Assembly (NCBI GenBank): GCA_020698575.1
Contig: CM036245.1
Location: forward strand, 11,798,979-11,862,978
DNA length: 64,000 nucleotides
From: Bostrychus sinensis
Taxonomy: Eukaryota; Chordata; Actinopteri; Gobiiformes; Eleotridae
Direction of reading: 5' to 3'
The stretch's first letter is position 1, and every line of letters begins with the position of its first letter. Made by a program: the position numbers and the translations under genes. A model generated the notes under the pieces. The model was given only the letters and a program-made list of their open reading frames with translations. It was not told where the DNA came from and searched no databases. Positions 1-11,832 of the stretch are shown piece by piece.

Positions 1-254
1 CTTTATTTTATTTATTATTGTACATTACTTTTTTATTTAAAAACAACTCATATGTAATCATAAATTTGCTTAAGAAATCAGGAATCTAGGAATATAAAAT
101 CTAATTTCTTTATGGCATGTTCTCAACAGTTTGAGATTCACTGGTCTGGACAGTTTTTTTGTTTTCACTGTTGATGCTGAAATTTCCAAATTTTTGTCAG
201 ATATCATCATCCCAGCATAAGGATTGCCAAAATGAGAGCAAAAAAGGCCTGAGA

Positions 255-400
255 GGTAAAACAATCTCTGTTGAAAGTACAAGCAAAAGTACAGCAACTT
301 TAAAATACTATTACTCAAGAAGTACTAAAGTTGGCCAACTAAATTTTTACTTGAGTACTTACAACCTTCAGATTGCAAGGTGGGTTTGCTCCTCACTTTG
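255..400. repeat. Dispersed repeat, first of two copies near CAB39
   Basis: The block 255-400 (AGTACAAGCAAAAGTAC ... CTTCAGATTGCAAGG) recurs with moderate divergence at about 1962-2105. Both copies end in a tRNA-like tail (CAACCTTCAGATTGCAAGG), which suggests a decayed SINE joined to the GTACTT-rich element found elsewhere in the window. There is no coding evidence in 1-500. Confidence 0.5.
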
Positions 401-522
401 TCACCAAGGTGAAAAAAATAACTTTACTCATTTTCCTCTCAAAAATGATCTCCTATAAAAGTGTTTCAGACATTAGACATTAATTTTCCATTACATACAA
501 GCATCCTATAATCAATATTAAT

Positions 523-898
523 TAGGGCCGCAACTTATTTTTACAATTAATCAATTAATAATGGCATAGTGAAGCACGAAATGTGTTATTTTTTAGTTCC
601 CGTTAAAAATTGGAATTAATACTACAAAAAATCACTTAATTTCTTTCAAAATTTGAACCAGACAAAGCTTGAAGTATGCTATTTGAAGACTTTTAGATAC
701 AGCATAAATACTAAGAAAGATGTTTTTATTCAAAAACACAAACTTAACATTGTGTTTCTGTGGGTTTTGGTAATAATCCCACTTCTTTTTCAGAGATTAT
801 GAATACCCCAGATAAAGATTTATCGATTACTAAATTAGTTGATGATCATTTCAATTATTGATTATAATCCATTAATCCGATTTACTGTTGCAGTCCTA
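523..898. mobile_element. Non-autonomous hAT-like element with perfect 8-bp target duplication
   Basis: The ends are inverted: TAGGGCCGCAAC at 523-534 and GTTGCAGTCCTA at 887-898 (one mismatch). The flanks are a perfect 8-bp direct repeat, ATATTAAT, at 515-522 and 899-906. An 8-bp duplication and a TAGGG-type terminus are typical of hAT transposons. The 376-bp interior is AT-rich and has no coding potential. It lies in the CAB39 intron just before the penultimate exon. Confidence 0.85.
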
Positions 899-954
899 AT
901 ATTAATACTCCCATAATTAATATCTTTTCTGTTTTCTGTCTTTTATATATTTAG

Positions 955-1366
955 TTACTGGGGGAGCTGCTTCTCGACCGGCACAATTTCACCATAATGA
1001 CAAAGTACATCAGTAAACCCGAGAACCTCAAACTAATGATGAATCTGCTACGAGACAAGAGCCGCAACATCCAGTTCGAGGCGTTTCATGTTTTTAAGGT
1101 AAAGCTTGTTCCCCATCTGTAAGTGTGACATTTCTGTTGTGTTTTGAAACGTCTAACTGGTTTTACACCCGTGTCAGGTGTTTGTGGCCAACCCCAACAA
1201 GACGCAGCCGATCCTGGACATCCTGCTGAAGAACCAGACCAAGCTCATCGAGTTTCTCAGCAAGTTTCAGAACGACAGGACGGAGGACGAACAGTTCAAC
1301 GACGAAAAGACTTACCTGGTCAAACAGATCCGGGACCTGAAAAGGCCTCCCCCTCAGGAGACCTAG
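955..1366 (+). CDS. cab39: CAB39 (MO25-alpha) C-terminal coding exons, partial
   Basis: CAB39/MO25 is a cytosolic helical-repeat scaffold that binds the pseudokinase STRAD and activates LKB1 (STK11). Two coding exons are visible: 955-1098 (48 codons, begins [12 protein letters not shown], ends AFHVFK) and 1178-1366 (62 codons plus TAG, begins [11 protein letters not shown], ends [12 protein letters not shown]). The first is preceded by TTAG and followed by GTAAAG; the second is preceded by GTGTCAG, and the intron is phase 0. Together they give the last 110 residues of a protein that is usually about 340 long; the rest lies upstream of the window. The ending IRDLKRP..QE. resembles the alpha paralogue rather than CAB39L. 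I saw no frameshift or missing residue. The 3' UTR starts at 1367, with AATAAA-type signals near 1497 and 1610. More signals lie near 4850, so a longer 3' UTR is possible. Confidence 0.95.
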
Positions 1367-1961
1367 GGGATTGGATCCCGCACATGGGACCAGGAGGAGC
1401 CGCCAGGACCACGTCTGCTTATGGACCCTTCAGCAGCGGCCGGTCTGGCTTTGAACAAACTTATCCAAAACAAATGAAAAAAAAAAAAACTAACGACAAA
1501 TAAACATCCCCAAATCAGCTCATCTGAAGACGCCAGCTCCTCTGCTGCTCGTTCAACATTTGATTACTTTCCCACAGTTTTTGCTGCTTTCTTGCACACT
1601 GAAACATAAAATAAATCCAGTTCATCAGACACAGAGACAGTAAGGCAGGGTTTCTCTAGATACACGCTAATGAAAAAGTAGTTTACATTCATATGACAGA
1701 CGGTACTGTGCAAAAGTCTTAGGCGGGATTTTAAGAAAGGCTATGAACAAAGAAACCTGTATCAATGTACAAAAATACCCCCACTTACAAAGAAAAAAGT
1801 CCTTCCTTGTAAAGGTAAAGATACCGTGCCAAGACCTGAACTCAAACTTGAGTATCTTCTAGTTCAAGAGTAAATGCTCTTTCCATTGAGCCACAAAACT
1901 CGTACAATGGTGGAAAAAATACAACTGAAAAGCCCTAAAAAGATCACAGGAGGGCCTGAAG

Positions 1962-2105
1962 GTTTAAACAATCTCAGTCGCGAGTACAAGTAAAAAGTAC
2001 TGCAACTTTGAAATAATGTTGTTCAAGAAGAGGGAAAGTTAGTCCACAAAATTATAACTTGAGCACCCACAACCTTCAGATTGCAAGGCTGGTTTGCTAT
2101 CCACT
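1962..2105. repeat. Dispersed repeat, second copy
   Basis: This is the diverged partner of the block at 255-400. The shared landmarks are CAAGTAAAAAGTACTGCAAC and ACAACCTTCAGATTGCAAGG. It lies downstream of CAB39, in its possible long 3' UTR or in intergenic DNA. Confidence 0.5.
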
Positions 2106-2786
2106 TTCAATTCAATTCAAAAATACCTTCGCTCATTTAGACATGAGTTAAAGTAAAAAATTTTAGTTTAAAATATAAAATGTTTTGGACAATATACACA
2201 GAAATGTAAATAATTTTCTACTAAATCTACAAAAAAAGGTAGTTTTTAGTGAGTAAATTAATATCTTCGGTCCTTATCTTAAAATGTTTGGTTAAAACAC
2301 TCCTGGATCTCAACAGTGATCTGAATTCACGCCAAATTGAATAATTTTGTCCATGGCCCATTACTTTCACATAAAATACAAATCTGTATTTATCAAAGCT
2401 CTATTATTTAACAGCGTTTTTGTTTTTCACACCTCACTAAAACTTTTGCACAGCACTGTCCATGCCCACACACTTACTGCTAAAGTATTGGGTAGTTGTA
2501 ACAGAATGGTACGAGCAAGAAGAAACAAACAAACAAAAAAACATTGGTGTGTGTTTGCTGCATACCTTGGAAAAAATGTGACAGATCTGGTCTCGGCCTG
2601 CGATGACGGCCTGTCCCGGTCCGGCTCCCAGTCTTCAGTGCCACAGAGAAACGCATGTGCATCACCCAAAACTGCTGCAGTCCACGTCAATGCCTTCATC
2701 CTGTTCAGCATCAATGGTTTGGTTTAAATGATTGATGGGACAAGCTCTCGAGACGCCAGCACATGAGCCACTTAGCCTTGTGGCGC

Positions 2787-3714
2787 TAGAGCTGCACAGT
2801 ATTAGAAGAAAAGTGTAAAATATTGCAATAACAATATGAGCAGCGATATTTGGTTTTCCTTTTTTTGACAAAAGTTAATTTCAGTTTTATGAATATAATG
2901 CTCCAGTAAAAATAAATAAAATAAATAGTAAATCAGGACTAAACCAGGTCTAAACCAGAGGTAGACCAGGACTAAAACAGGTGTTAACCAAAACTAAACC
3001 AGGACTATAACAGGACCAAAACAGGGTAAATTAGGTCTAGACTAGGACCAACCAACCAAACTAGGACTAGACCAGAAGTAGACAGGACTAAACCAGGACT
3101 AAACAAGGTATAAACCGGTATAAACCAGGATAAACTAGAATTGGACTAAACCAGGACTATGACTGGTCTTAATAACATCTAAACCAGTTCTAATCAAGGT
3201 CTAAACCAGAACTGAACCTGGACTAAACAAGGTCTAAACCTGGTCTTATCCAGAACTAAACCACATCTAAACCAGGTTTAAACAAGGTGGTCTAAAACAG
3301 GATTAAACTAGCACTAAACCAGGACTAAACTAGGTCTAAACCAGGATTAAACCAGGATTAAACCTGGACTAAACCTGAACTAAACAATGTCTAAACCAAC
3401 TAAAACAGCTCTATACAAGGCCTTAACCAAAAGTAAATTAGGACTACACCAGGAATAAATTGGGACTAAACCAGGTCTAATGAGGTCTAAATCAGAACTA
3501 ACCCAGGCCCAAATTTCTGTCTGAATTGAGATAAAACCAGGATGTTTTTAACTTTGTTCCCCACACAGTCTGCTTTGAAGTTGTTGTCAGAGCTGCTGTG
3601 TGAACTCTGTCAGATGGACGACAGTAAAACCATCGCAGTTCGTTTAGTTTTCTTGCGATATTGCTATTCATATTGCGTTAACAGTACACTTGCGATACAT
3701 ATTGTGCAGCTCTA
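2787..3714. mobile_element. hAT-like element carrying an AGGACTAAACC minisatellite
   Basis: The left end TAGAGCTGCACAGTAT (2787-2802) is inverted against ATATTGTGCAGCTCTA (3699-3714) with one mismatch. The interior 2933-3535 is a degenerate tandem array of an 11-bp unit, AGGACTAAACC or AGGTCTAAACC. No clear 8-bp target duplication was found. The minisatellite may be a remnant of a second element nested inside this one. Confidence 0.6.
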
Positions 3715-5640
3715 CAGTTTGTGATGTGTGCTCTGCTTTGACCCAGTGCCTGACAAAGGACTGAAGGAGATGCAAACGATGAATTTGGTGACGCCAGAAT
3801 TGGGTTTCTCCATTGTTTTTTTTTTTTTTTTCTCTTTTGGGACAGGGTTAACATGTACATATGCCTTTTTTTTTTTTTTTTTTTTTTGCTTTGTAGATTT
3901 ATACATTATATACCTTAAACATCACATCTTCATCTTTCCAGACCGCAAATTTAAGTGACGTTATTCTTTTTATTTCATAATGTACTGCTGAAATGGTTGC
4001 TGGCCGGTGGGGTTTCTTTGTACATAACTTAAGGGCCGGCTCACATTTAGCTAACCTTATTATTATAGGATATTAACAATTGTACAGCGGAGGAATGTCA
4101 TGCCATTATTTAGCGCTCTGGTTCTGTTAATTCTTCATTTTTATTCTCCATTGATATTTTTGAGCATCTGTCCCAACTGATAATGCGGCAGATGGGGCAG
4201 AGGGTTGAGGCAGTGCAGGAGAGATGTTTGGGAGAGCATTAACATAAAAAAACAAAACATTAAAGCTTGTTATTGTGCACTTTTCGAGGTGCGAACTGGA
4301 GTCAGCGATACTGGGATATTCCTGTTTCTCTCTTATTTACTTTTGCTGGTTGCCTGTGAGTGTTGTGCAGCCCTCATCGGGACTTTGGTCATATTAACTT
4401 TCACCCTTCTCCATATTCCAGCCTTCACACGGTTTTATAATTCCAGTACAATTATGAGTGCAAGGCATTGTGGGTAGCTGAGTTCCTTGGGCATGAATGC
4501 ATCTGATAACAATAATAATAACCACAGTTTTGTTGATTTGCAGTGAATGGCACGGTCACTAAAGTAACATTTAAACATTCAGACAGCCACACTATGATGC
4601 AGTCTAGTTAAAAAAAAAGCCTAAAAAGAGCTCATTGGACTTGCATGCTCCTCCACTGGCTGTGCATGATGCTGTACTGAAGATGTTGTACTGGAATTGT
4701 TCATTTCGGCCCAGTATTTAAATAACGTTGATGTCAAATAACAGATCTCCTCTTAACTTTGTGGCTTCGTGCAGACTTTTGACTCCAGTTTCAGCAAAGA
4801 GCGTGTGGGTGCTTTCAGAAGTGTCAAAGGCCTGGGCCCTGCAATTAAAATAAATAAAAAACTTTGGAATAAAACTATGCTTGATTGTCTTGCTCAGTTA
4901 TGAACACCCTTTTAAGGTCCCCTAGTCTGCTTTTAACATTATAATGTTGTATAATATATAAAGTCTATAATTGTATAATGTATAAAGTTGTTGGAGGTAG
5001 GAGTATATTGTTTCATTCACGCATTTGTTTGAGTAATCCTGTATGCTGAGGCCATCTCTTTCTCAAGAGCTGAAAACACTTGGTCTCATGGCTCTACGTG
5101 AAACCAGGAAGTGCTCCTGTGCCTTTCCAAAGCCGATACATCGTTCTGATCATTTTCAGTGCTTTAATTGCCTTCACTACAAAGCACCCAGCTCATTTAT
5201 TGATCTGTTAGTGTCATGTTGCTCATAGCTGTGATAAATAGCCATTTTATGTTCTGCCCAATCCCCACCTTTGCCAACAGGGGGCGTCAGACACCTAATC
5301 CAAGGCTCTCTGCAAAGCTCCCAAAAGAAGACGTTTTCTTTACATATACATTATTTTAAGTTATAAAAGGGGTAATGCTCATGCAAAAATGTCCATAATT
5401 ATTTTAAAATGCCTGAATAAGGCATACTATGTCTCATTTAAAGTAGCTAAGTAGATTAAGAAATCAAGTGTTATTGTCATAGGTATGTACAGTTATTGTA
5501 CCTCAATATGAAGATCTGTCCATAAAAGGAAAAACTTAAATGCGTGCTTTAAATGTCCAGTAGATGCCAGTAAAGGAGAACTAATTGAAGGGGCCGTATT
5601 GATAAGCCAACACACATTGGTTTCAGAGCCTGAAATGATA
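3715..5640. other. Intergenic stretch between CAB39 and ITM2C
   Basis: No exon is recognised here. It holds long T tracts (3818-3832, 3868-3887) and unique-looking AT-rich sequence. AATAAA-type signals at about 4848-4873 could be a distal polyadenylation region of CAB39. Short open frames in the stretch have no recognisable protein content. Confidence 0.5.
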
Positions 5641-5699
5641 CGAGCTTTAGTTCATTCTTACTTTGCATATGCGTTTAACAACACTTTGTGAATCTCTAA

Positions 5700-5974
5700 A
5701 AACCTGGACAGAATAACGCGGAGACGCACTCGCCTTAAGAGTGGACCCCAGCAGAGCGCCGCCACAGCGCCCCCGCAGAGCGCAGCGGGCTGGTCCTTTA
5801 AAGGCAGAAAAAACCGCACACTTCCGGTGTGAAAGACAAAAACAGACAGAGGAGCATCCCAGCGGAGAGAAGAGGGCAGCGCGTCGACGCAGAGAGATTT
5901 GTTTCAGAAAGGTGCACATTTAGCGCAAAGCCAGCTGACCGCGGGCTCCTGGCTGCATCCACTGACACTGAGCC
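5700..5974 (+). promoter_or_regulatory. GC-rich 5' region of ITM2C (promoter and 5' UTR)
   Basis: Base composition changes abruptly from AT-rich spacer to GC- and CpG-rich sequence immediately before the ITM2C start codon (for example the GCGCC- and GCGTCGACGC-type stretch 5755-5890). This is the usual signature of a CpG-type vertebrate promoter and first exon. No TATA box is obvious. The transcription start cannot be placed from sequence alone. Confidence 0.5.
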
Positions 5975-7828
5975 ATGGTGAAGATCAGCTTCCAGTCTGT
6001 CGCGGGACAGAAAGAGGAAAAGGAGAACGATGGCGACAAAACCGAAATACTTATCCCTCATCCGCTGGTAAGTAACGCCTAGAATATTATCCAGCCTTTA
6101 TCTTATGTACGTGCTCGGTGTCCTTAATGTACTTGTGTAATAAGGCACTGGTCCCCGAGCAGGTCTTTAGGAGGACATCCTGCACCTGCGCAGCCCTCAG
6201 CAGCAGCGGGGGGTTTGACCGCATCTATCGCCATTTGGCTCCAAACAAAAACATGTCATTGCTGTGATGGTTTCCTCTGCGCCAGTGCGCCACTTAGAGT
6301 TTAAATGCAAGTTCTTATAACACATGTATACCTTTGTTAGAGAGGCTCTTATTACACTGGATTAAATTAGACAGCAAAGGGCATTATCCATTGCTGAAGA
6401 GGTTTTTAAATAGGTCTTTTGGAAAATACTTTAAACCAAGTGCACAGCTGCAGCTGCAAAATGGCAGAGGCTTTACAATTTGTGCAAGGTTATTTTTCTG
6501 CAGCTGTAAAAAAAACAAAAAAACAAAAACAGAGCCCTGAACTTTGCTGTGGCAGCAAAGGCAGCAGCTCAGCACTTATCAAAGATACATGGCCTGCCCT
6601 GAAGAATTAGATAAACCACAGAGGATATAGGCAGTTCATTAGGCATGCATAGAGAGTCAGTTATACACAAGTTGAGATGCACAGATTGGCCGTCGGACTT
6701 TGAAACCTGTTTGTCCAAATGTATTGAGCAGAGACAGACAGGCCTCATGGTGTGTCACGCTCCCAGCTGGTGTGATGGAGCTCGCTGTGGGGCAAGAGAA
6801 CACAAAGAACTCAGTTTGACAGAAGTCTGGGTTCGCACATAGACAGTTGTCCTTATGCGCCCTCCAAATGTTACCACTCTACTGAGTGAAATTAATGCTT
6901 TAGCAGAACAACCTGCATCAGACAGAGACAGCTGATATCTGAACAAATGTACAGACTGTCTTGTACTGCAGATACTGGCACTGCTTTCCAGAGTTACTTT
7001 TAGCTATTTTTCAATAAAATAAAACACGCTCAAAGGCTGTCATCATCTTTCTTTTAAGTTTCCACAGACAGCTCACACAGTCATTATTTTCACTCATAAA
7101 GCAGACTAACAATAGCTGTGCCTGTTCAAAGGCAGCAGCACAGTTTGTACAGACAGCACACTCTTCTCTATTGGTCCTGGTTTTTAGTGTTTACTATGGT
7201 GCGTGTAGTGCCACTCTGCCAACGCAGGTCGGGCGTGCGGCGGAGGCAGATGGGCTGCGAGACTGAAGGCGTTTAGGGAAGATTACTCATCGTCTCTTTC
7301 TAGATTTCACTCTCGCGTCTGTCTGTCAGCTCTTCCTCTTCCTCTGTACTGTATCATCTTCTGACTAAAATACAGCTCTGCCATTTATGCGGTGTCTCCC
7401 TTATTTTAGCCTTCAGTTAATTTGGGTCATTTTTGCCTCAGTGACAGTGAGTAAGCAGCAAGTGGGCTGGCTCTGTCAAACTGAAGCTTCCTGTGAATGT
7501 TTTGAGTGTTTTCCTAATGCATTAACACTTGGTTTGCACTTTTTTTTAATGCGTTCCCCAGGAGGAGGAGGAGCTGGTTCTGCCTCTGCGGCCCAAAAAG
7601 TCTCCCATCAACGGCCTGTGCTGCCTGACGTTTGGCCTGGTCGTCTTCATGGCCGGTTTGGTCCTGGCTTCCATCTATGTCTACCGCTACTACTTTATAC
7701 CTCATGTAAGAGCCACTGTGGAACATAACGTGTGCATAGGAGGACCACCTCAGAAACAACTAAAAGTGGGAGAAGTGTTGCGATTTGGTGGGACAAAGTG
7801 GGACGAACACAAGGAATAAAAACTTTGA

Positions 7829-7865
<37 letters not shown>

Positions 7866-10800
7866 AGCATTTTGTGAGCACTATCCAGCAGCAGGCCAAC
7901 ACCAACTCACAGCTCCATGGATTGGCCTTTCCTGAAACACAGGGGCAGCCACACACCAGCTATATATTTTAACCAATGGTGGTCGAAGCTGTACTCAAGT
8001 AAAAGTACTTTTACTTCAAAAATAATATTACTCAAGTACAAGTAAAAGTACTTAAACAAAAAAATTACTTGAGTAAAAGTAAAAAGTATTGAGTGTAAAA
8101 TGTACTTAAGAAGTATGAATGTTTTTAGCAACTCCTTCTCTTTCGTCTTCTCCTCCTCCTTCCTCTCCTTCCTCTTTCTTCTTCTTCTCCTCCTTCCTCT
8201 CCTTCCTCCTCTTCTTCTTCTTCTTCTCCTTCTCCTCCTCTTTCTCCTTCCTCTCCTTCCTCCTCTTCTTCTTCTTCTTCTCCTTCTCCTCCTCTTTCTC
8301 CTTCCTCTCCTTCCTCCTCTTCTTCTTCTTCTTCTCCTTCTCCTCCTCTTTCTCCTTCCTCTCCTTCTCCTCCTTCTCTTTCTTCTTCTCCTTCTCTTTC
8401 TTCTTCTCCTTCTCTTTCTTCTTCTCCTCCTCCTTCCTCTTCTTCTCCTCCTCCTTCATCTTCTTCTCCTCCTCTTTCTCCTCCTCCTTCCTCCTCCTCC
8501 CTCCTCCTTCTCCTCACCCAGAACCTTATGATTGCAAGTCAAGCGTGCGAACCACTGCACCACAGAGGACAAAAAATACTTCTACTTCTTTAAACAATTT
8601 AAAGTTTTTCTTCAGTAAAAGTATTATTCTTTCATCCAAAATTTACTCAAGTAAAAGTATGTTCTACCAAATGTACTCCGAAAGTAATTTTTTTCCCCAT
8701 AAAATGTACTTAAGTAAATAACTTGATTAAAAGTATCTTGTTACTGCCCACCACTGATTTTAACCCAACAAGATAGGACACTTGCAGATATTTATTCTCC
8801 ATTTCCCACAAGTAACACCTTGTTGTTTTTAATTCTTGAGTCACACTTTTTATAAGATCCACTGAGCACCAATGCCAAAGTGGGACGGGGTGACAAATGC
8901 CTAAATGGCTGCGCAGTATTCCCTACGTGTGCCTAGTTGTTTGTCTGTAGTCGTGATTATTATGCTGTGTGCGTTGTCCCAGATCCCAGAGGAGAACCTG
9001 TTCCACTGCCGGGTGCTCTATGAGGACTCCGTGTACGCCCCTCTGCGTGGGCGCCAGGAGCTGGAGGAAAACGTCGGCATCTATTTGGGCGATAACTACG
9101 AGAAGATCTCCGTGCCCGTCCCTCACTTTGGAGGCAGCGACCCGGCCGACATTATCCACGACTTCCACAGGGTGAGACCTGCCAAAAGATCTTATAATGT
9201 TGCATCTTCATTTTTTTAATATTATTTTAATGCATTATTTATTCTTTCCAGGGATTGACAGCTTATCATGACATTGCTTTGGACAAGTGCTATGTTATTG
9301 AGCTTAATACCACCATTGTTATGCCTCCTCGGAACCTCTGGGAACTTCTCATCAATGTAAAGGTAACACAAGTGCGAGTGAGGCAGCCTATACATGTTTT
9401 GGAGCATCTAATCGTCCCGTAGTGAATGTTTGTGAGAGTGAATGGCTGTCTGTCAGTGTTTGTCTGTGTCAGCCCCACGATTAACTGGCCATTTTCCAAG
9501 CTGTACCCCACCTCAGGCCCATAGTTACTGGGATAGGCTCCAGTCACCCATTACCTCTAATGGGAAGTGAAAGAAGATACATGAGTGAATTCCCAAGCCC
9601 AGAGTCCCAAGAGCAGACCCTAACCCCAACCTTTTTGGTTTTGTGTACCCCCAGGACCTGACTTAGGTTTATTTCTGGTTTAGCTCTGTTTTTTTCCTGG
9701 TAATTTCTAGTTTTAGACCTGGTTTAGTCCTGGTTTTGACCTGGTTTTGACCTAGTTTATTTCTGTTTTAGAGCTTGTTTAGTCCCTGTTTTGTCTTTCT
9801 TTAGTGCTGCATCCCTTGCTGTAGTCTTGGGTCAGTCCTGATTTAGGTTTATTTTAGCCTTTGAAAGTCAAATATATAAAGGTACTATAAAAGATCATAT
9901 AACTTCTCGTACCCCCTGCAATGTGATCGCCTACCCCTAGGGGTCCCCATACACCTGGTTGGGAAACACTGCCCTAACTCATTATTCACCTGGCATTGCT
10001 AGCCTGCAAAAAAACCCCAAAGTGGATCCCTTTAAAATAACATCATATGGTCTTCAGGTGTATGGATCAAATGTTTTTCTTTTACAAGGTGTAAAATGCT
10101 CCTAAAACCAAACTCTTTATTTCTTGCAGAAGGGGACATACTTGCCTCAGACCTACATCATCCACGAAGAGATGGTAGTGACGGGAAAAGTGCACAACAT
10201 GCGTCAGCTGGGACCCTTCATTTATCGCCTCTGCAACGGGAAAGACACATACCGCTTGAGCCGCCGCGTCACCCGCAGACGTGAGTTCAGAAAAACATAT
10301 CTCATTATGAACAAGATGTCAGATGAGGAAACTTGGATATTTTAAGATTCTTTTAAACCCAGACATCTCATAGAAACGGTCCCAGTAAACCTAATTAGTT
10401 ACAGAATGCTCATCTAATCCAGCCTCTAGGGATCACAACCCAGTGTACTTTTTCTGCCAGTCCCAAGCCTGGATAAATGGAGAGGGTTGCGTCAGGAAGG
10501 GCCCCCGGTGTGAAATCCTGAATATACGAATCACATCATTTTTGCTGTTAAAACCCCAGAAAGGAAAAGCCAAAAAGAAATAAGTTATAAAATAAAGATC
10601 TAACAGTTTTTTTGTTACTTTCACATGCTTTTCTTGTGTTTTGTTGACCCAATCCCAACCTTTTTGAGAAATGTTGGTCAAAAAGCCTATTATTTTAAAT
10701 GAAATAGTAAAAAATCTCAGTTTTACACCTGATATATTGTCTAGATAAAATATACTTTTATGATTTGCATTTTTTATTCAGCACATACCACTTACTGTAC

Positions 10801-10914
10801 ATGTTGTTTTTGGTCTCAACAGGCCTCAACAAGCGCGAGACCAAGGACTGCCACCACATCCGTCACTTCGAGAACACGTTTGTGGTGGAGACGGTGATTT
10901 GCGACGAAGCGTAA
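5975..10914 (+). CDS. itm2c: ITM2C (BRI3), integral membrane protein 2C, complete
   Basis: Type II membrane protein of the BRICHOS family that traffics through Golgi and plasma membrane; family members modulate amyloid precursor processing. Six exons: 5975-6067, 7562-7705, 8983-9171, 9252-9362, 10130-10280, 10823-10914, all with GT-AG borders, giving 259 residues (human about 267). The start is the only sensible ATG (MVKISFQSV, the family start, in context AGCCATGG). The acidic-then-basic cytoplasmic region is followed by one membrane helix, about residues 50-72 (LCCLTFGLVVFMAGLVLASI). The BRICHOS region is roughly 131-225, with an N-glycosylation site NTT at 161. The furin site RLNKR ends at 234 and releases a 25-residue peptide whose two cysteines (239, 256) can form the loop known from the BRI family. 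The frame is intact. The 3' UTR runs from 10915, probably to about 12850 (AATAAA at 12823). Confidence 0.97.
7829..7864. repeat. (TTA)n microsatellite in ITM2C intron 2
   Basis: About twelve uninterrupted TTA units. Confidence 0.95.
7974..8756. mobile_element. GTACTT-rich hAT-like element with internal pyrimidine microsatellite
   Basis: The left part (CAATGGTGGTCGAAGCTGTA, then ACTCAAGTAAAAGTAC motifs, 7974-8115) and the right part (AAGTAAATAACTTGATTAAAAGTATCTTGTTACTGCCCACCACTG, about 8711-8755) belong to a family seen several times in this window. The interior 8140-8518 is an uninterrupted CTT/CCT tract. A tRNA-like SINE tail (CCTTATGATTGCAAGTCAAG) sits at about 8523-8570. The element lies in ITM2C intron 2. 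The long frames in the tract are low-complexity artefacts. Confidence 0.65.
8140..8518. repeat. Polypyrimidine (CTT/CCT)n tract, about 380 bp
   Basis: Nearly pure pyrimidine strand of TCC, TTC and TCTTTC units. It contains a higher-order period: the block TTCTCCTTCTCCTCCTCTTT repeats three times at roughly 60-bp spacing in 8220-8350. Such mirror-symmetric homopurine-homopyrimidine DNA can form triplex (H-DNA). Confidence 0.95.
9405..9590 (+). repeat. SINE-like remnant
   Basis: It contains GTGAGAGTGAATGGCTGTCT, the CTGTGTCAGCCCCACGATTA region, and GGGATAGGCTCCAGTCACCC. These are the landmarks of a common teleost SINE body also present at about 14475-14612, 44880-44965, 48850-49065 and, inverted, 61478-61640. 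It lies in ITM2C intron 4. Confidence 0.6.
9626..9971 (-). mobile_element. hAT-like element with AGGACTAAACC-type interior (inverted copy)
   Basis: The 3' end CCTGGTTGGGAAACACTG (to 9971) is the reverse complement of the 5' end of the copy at 46591. The 5' side CCAACCTTTTTGGTTTTGTG (from 9626) mirrors that copy's 3' end, with the outermost bases lost. The interior is the minisatellite on the opposite strand (GGTTTAGTCCTGGTTTTGAC). Direct repeats CCCTAACC (9618-9625) and CCCTAACT (9972-9979) match at 7 of 8 positions, as expected of an aged hAT target duplication. It lies in ITM2C intron 4. Confidence 0.7.
10405..10680 (+). repeat. SINE-like remnant (CCAGTCCCAAGCCTGGATAAATG family)
   Basis: The core CCAGTCCCAAGCCTGGATAA ... 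GGGTTGCGTCAGGAAGGGC recurs at 52492-52690 and 58081-58265, and inverted at 37870-38008, 59588-59705 and 63545-64000. It lies in ITM2C intron 5. Confidence 0.65.
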
Positions 10915-11832
10915 AGTCGAGCCATGCACTCCAGAAGATCCGATTTTCCCCGTGTTGCTCACATCCTAGGAGAAACTTTCTAGTTGTTGTTGTTGGAGTC
11001 AGTGCGACAGCTACATTAGTTGTTGTAGGGTGAACAAAGCCCCCTGCACCTCCCCCTGGCGTTTTCGTCAATGGGAGCAACCACGACAGCTTTGAAACTT
11101 AGGGGAAGCTCTGTAAAGAAAGACGCAAACAAAATGGCAAAAAAAAAAAAAAGCAAAGTTATGTAGTTGTCCTTTAAGGATAGACATTTACGAGAAGGTT
11201 CTGGCTAATTTATATTAAAAACCATGGAGAATGCACCACCTTTGAATGAGGTTTAATGCCAAAAAATGACAACAACAACAACAACAACTTGAAAGATATT
11301 CCTGGAACGTCAGCGACTGTGAAAAATCGGATCATAGGTGGTGTCGCGCCACTGCAAAAGCACATCTCCAGTCACTTCCCGAGCCACTGTAGCACCCTCT
11401 AGTGGACGTGTTCATGTCTCAGTTGCACTTTACTTGTAATTCTAACTTAAATAATGTTGTTTTAATCAGATGTTTTTTTTTTGTTTTTTTTTAAATGATT
11501 TTCATAGGTAATATTTCCAAATGTGATGCAATACTTAACAGACGGTTCTATCACGGGATTTTCCATGTAGCAGAGTCTTAAAACAAATAATGAATTGGTT
11601 TAACGATGTCTCTAAAGGGATTTGTGAGATGGTTACTGTTGTTTGGGGAGATTATGGTCTCCATGTGTTGTCTAGGTGACTGTGCTGTTGTTTTTTATTA
11701 TTCTTTCTTTCTCTAGAGACTTGTACTTACTGTCTCTCACTGGAACAACCCACTCAGCTTTACGCAAGGCATGAAACTCTGCTTCGCAACATTATCCATA
11801 GATCATAATGATAATTATTTTGTATCCTATAG

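Noticed and set aside
1144..1503. 119-codon frame overlapping CAB39
   Set aside because: Wrong-frame shadow of the terminal CAB39 exon; the splice-consistent frame gives the known protein ending.
8100..8721. Open frames of 117-200 codons rich in Leu/Phe/Ser or Glu/Lys/Arg
   Set aside because: They are translations of the CTT/CCT microsatellite in all frames on both strands and have no domain or splice context.
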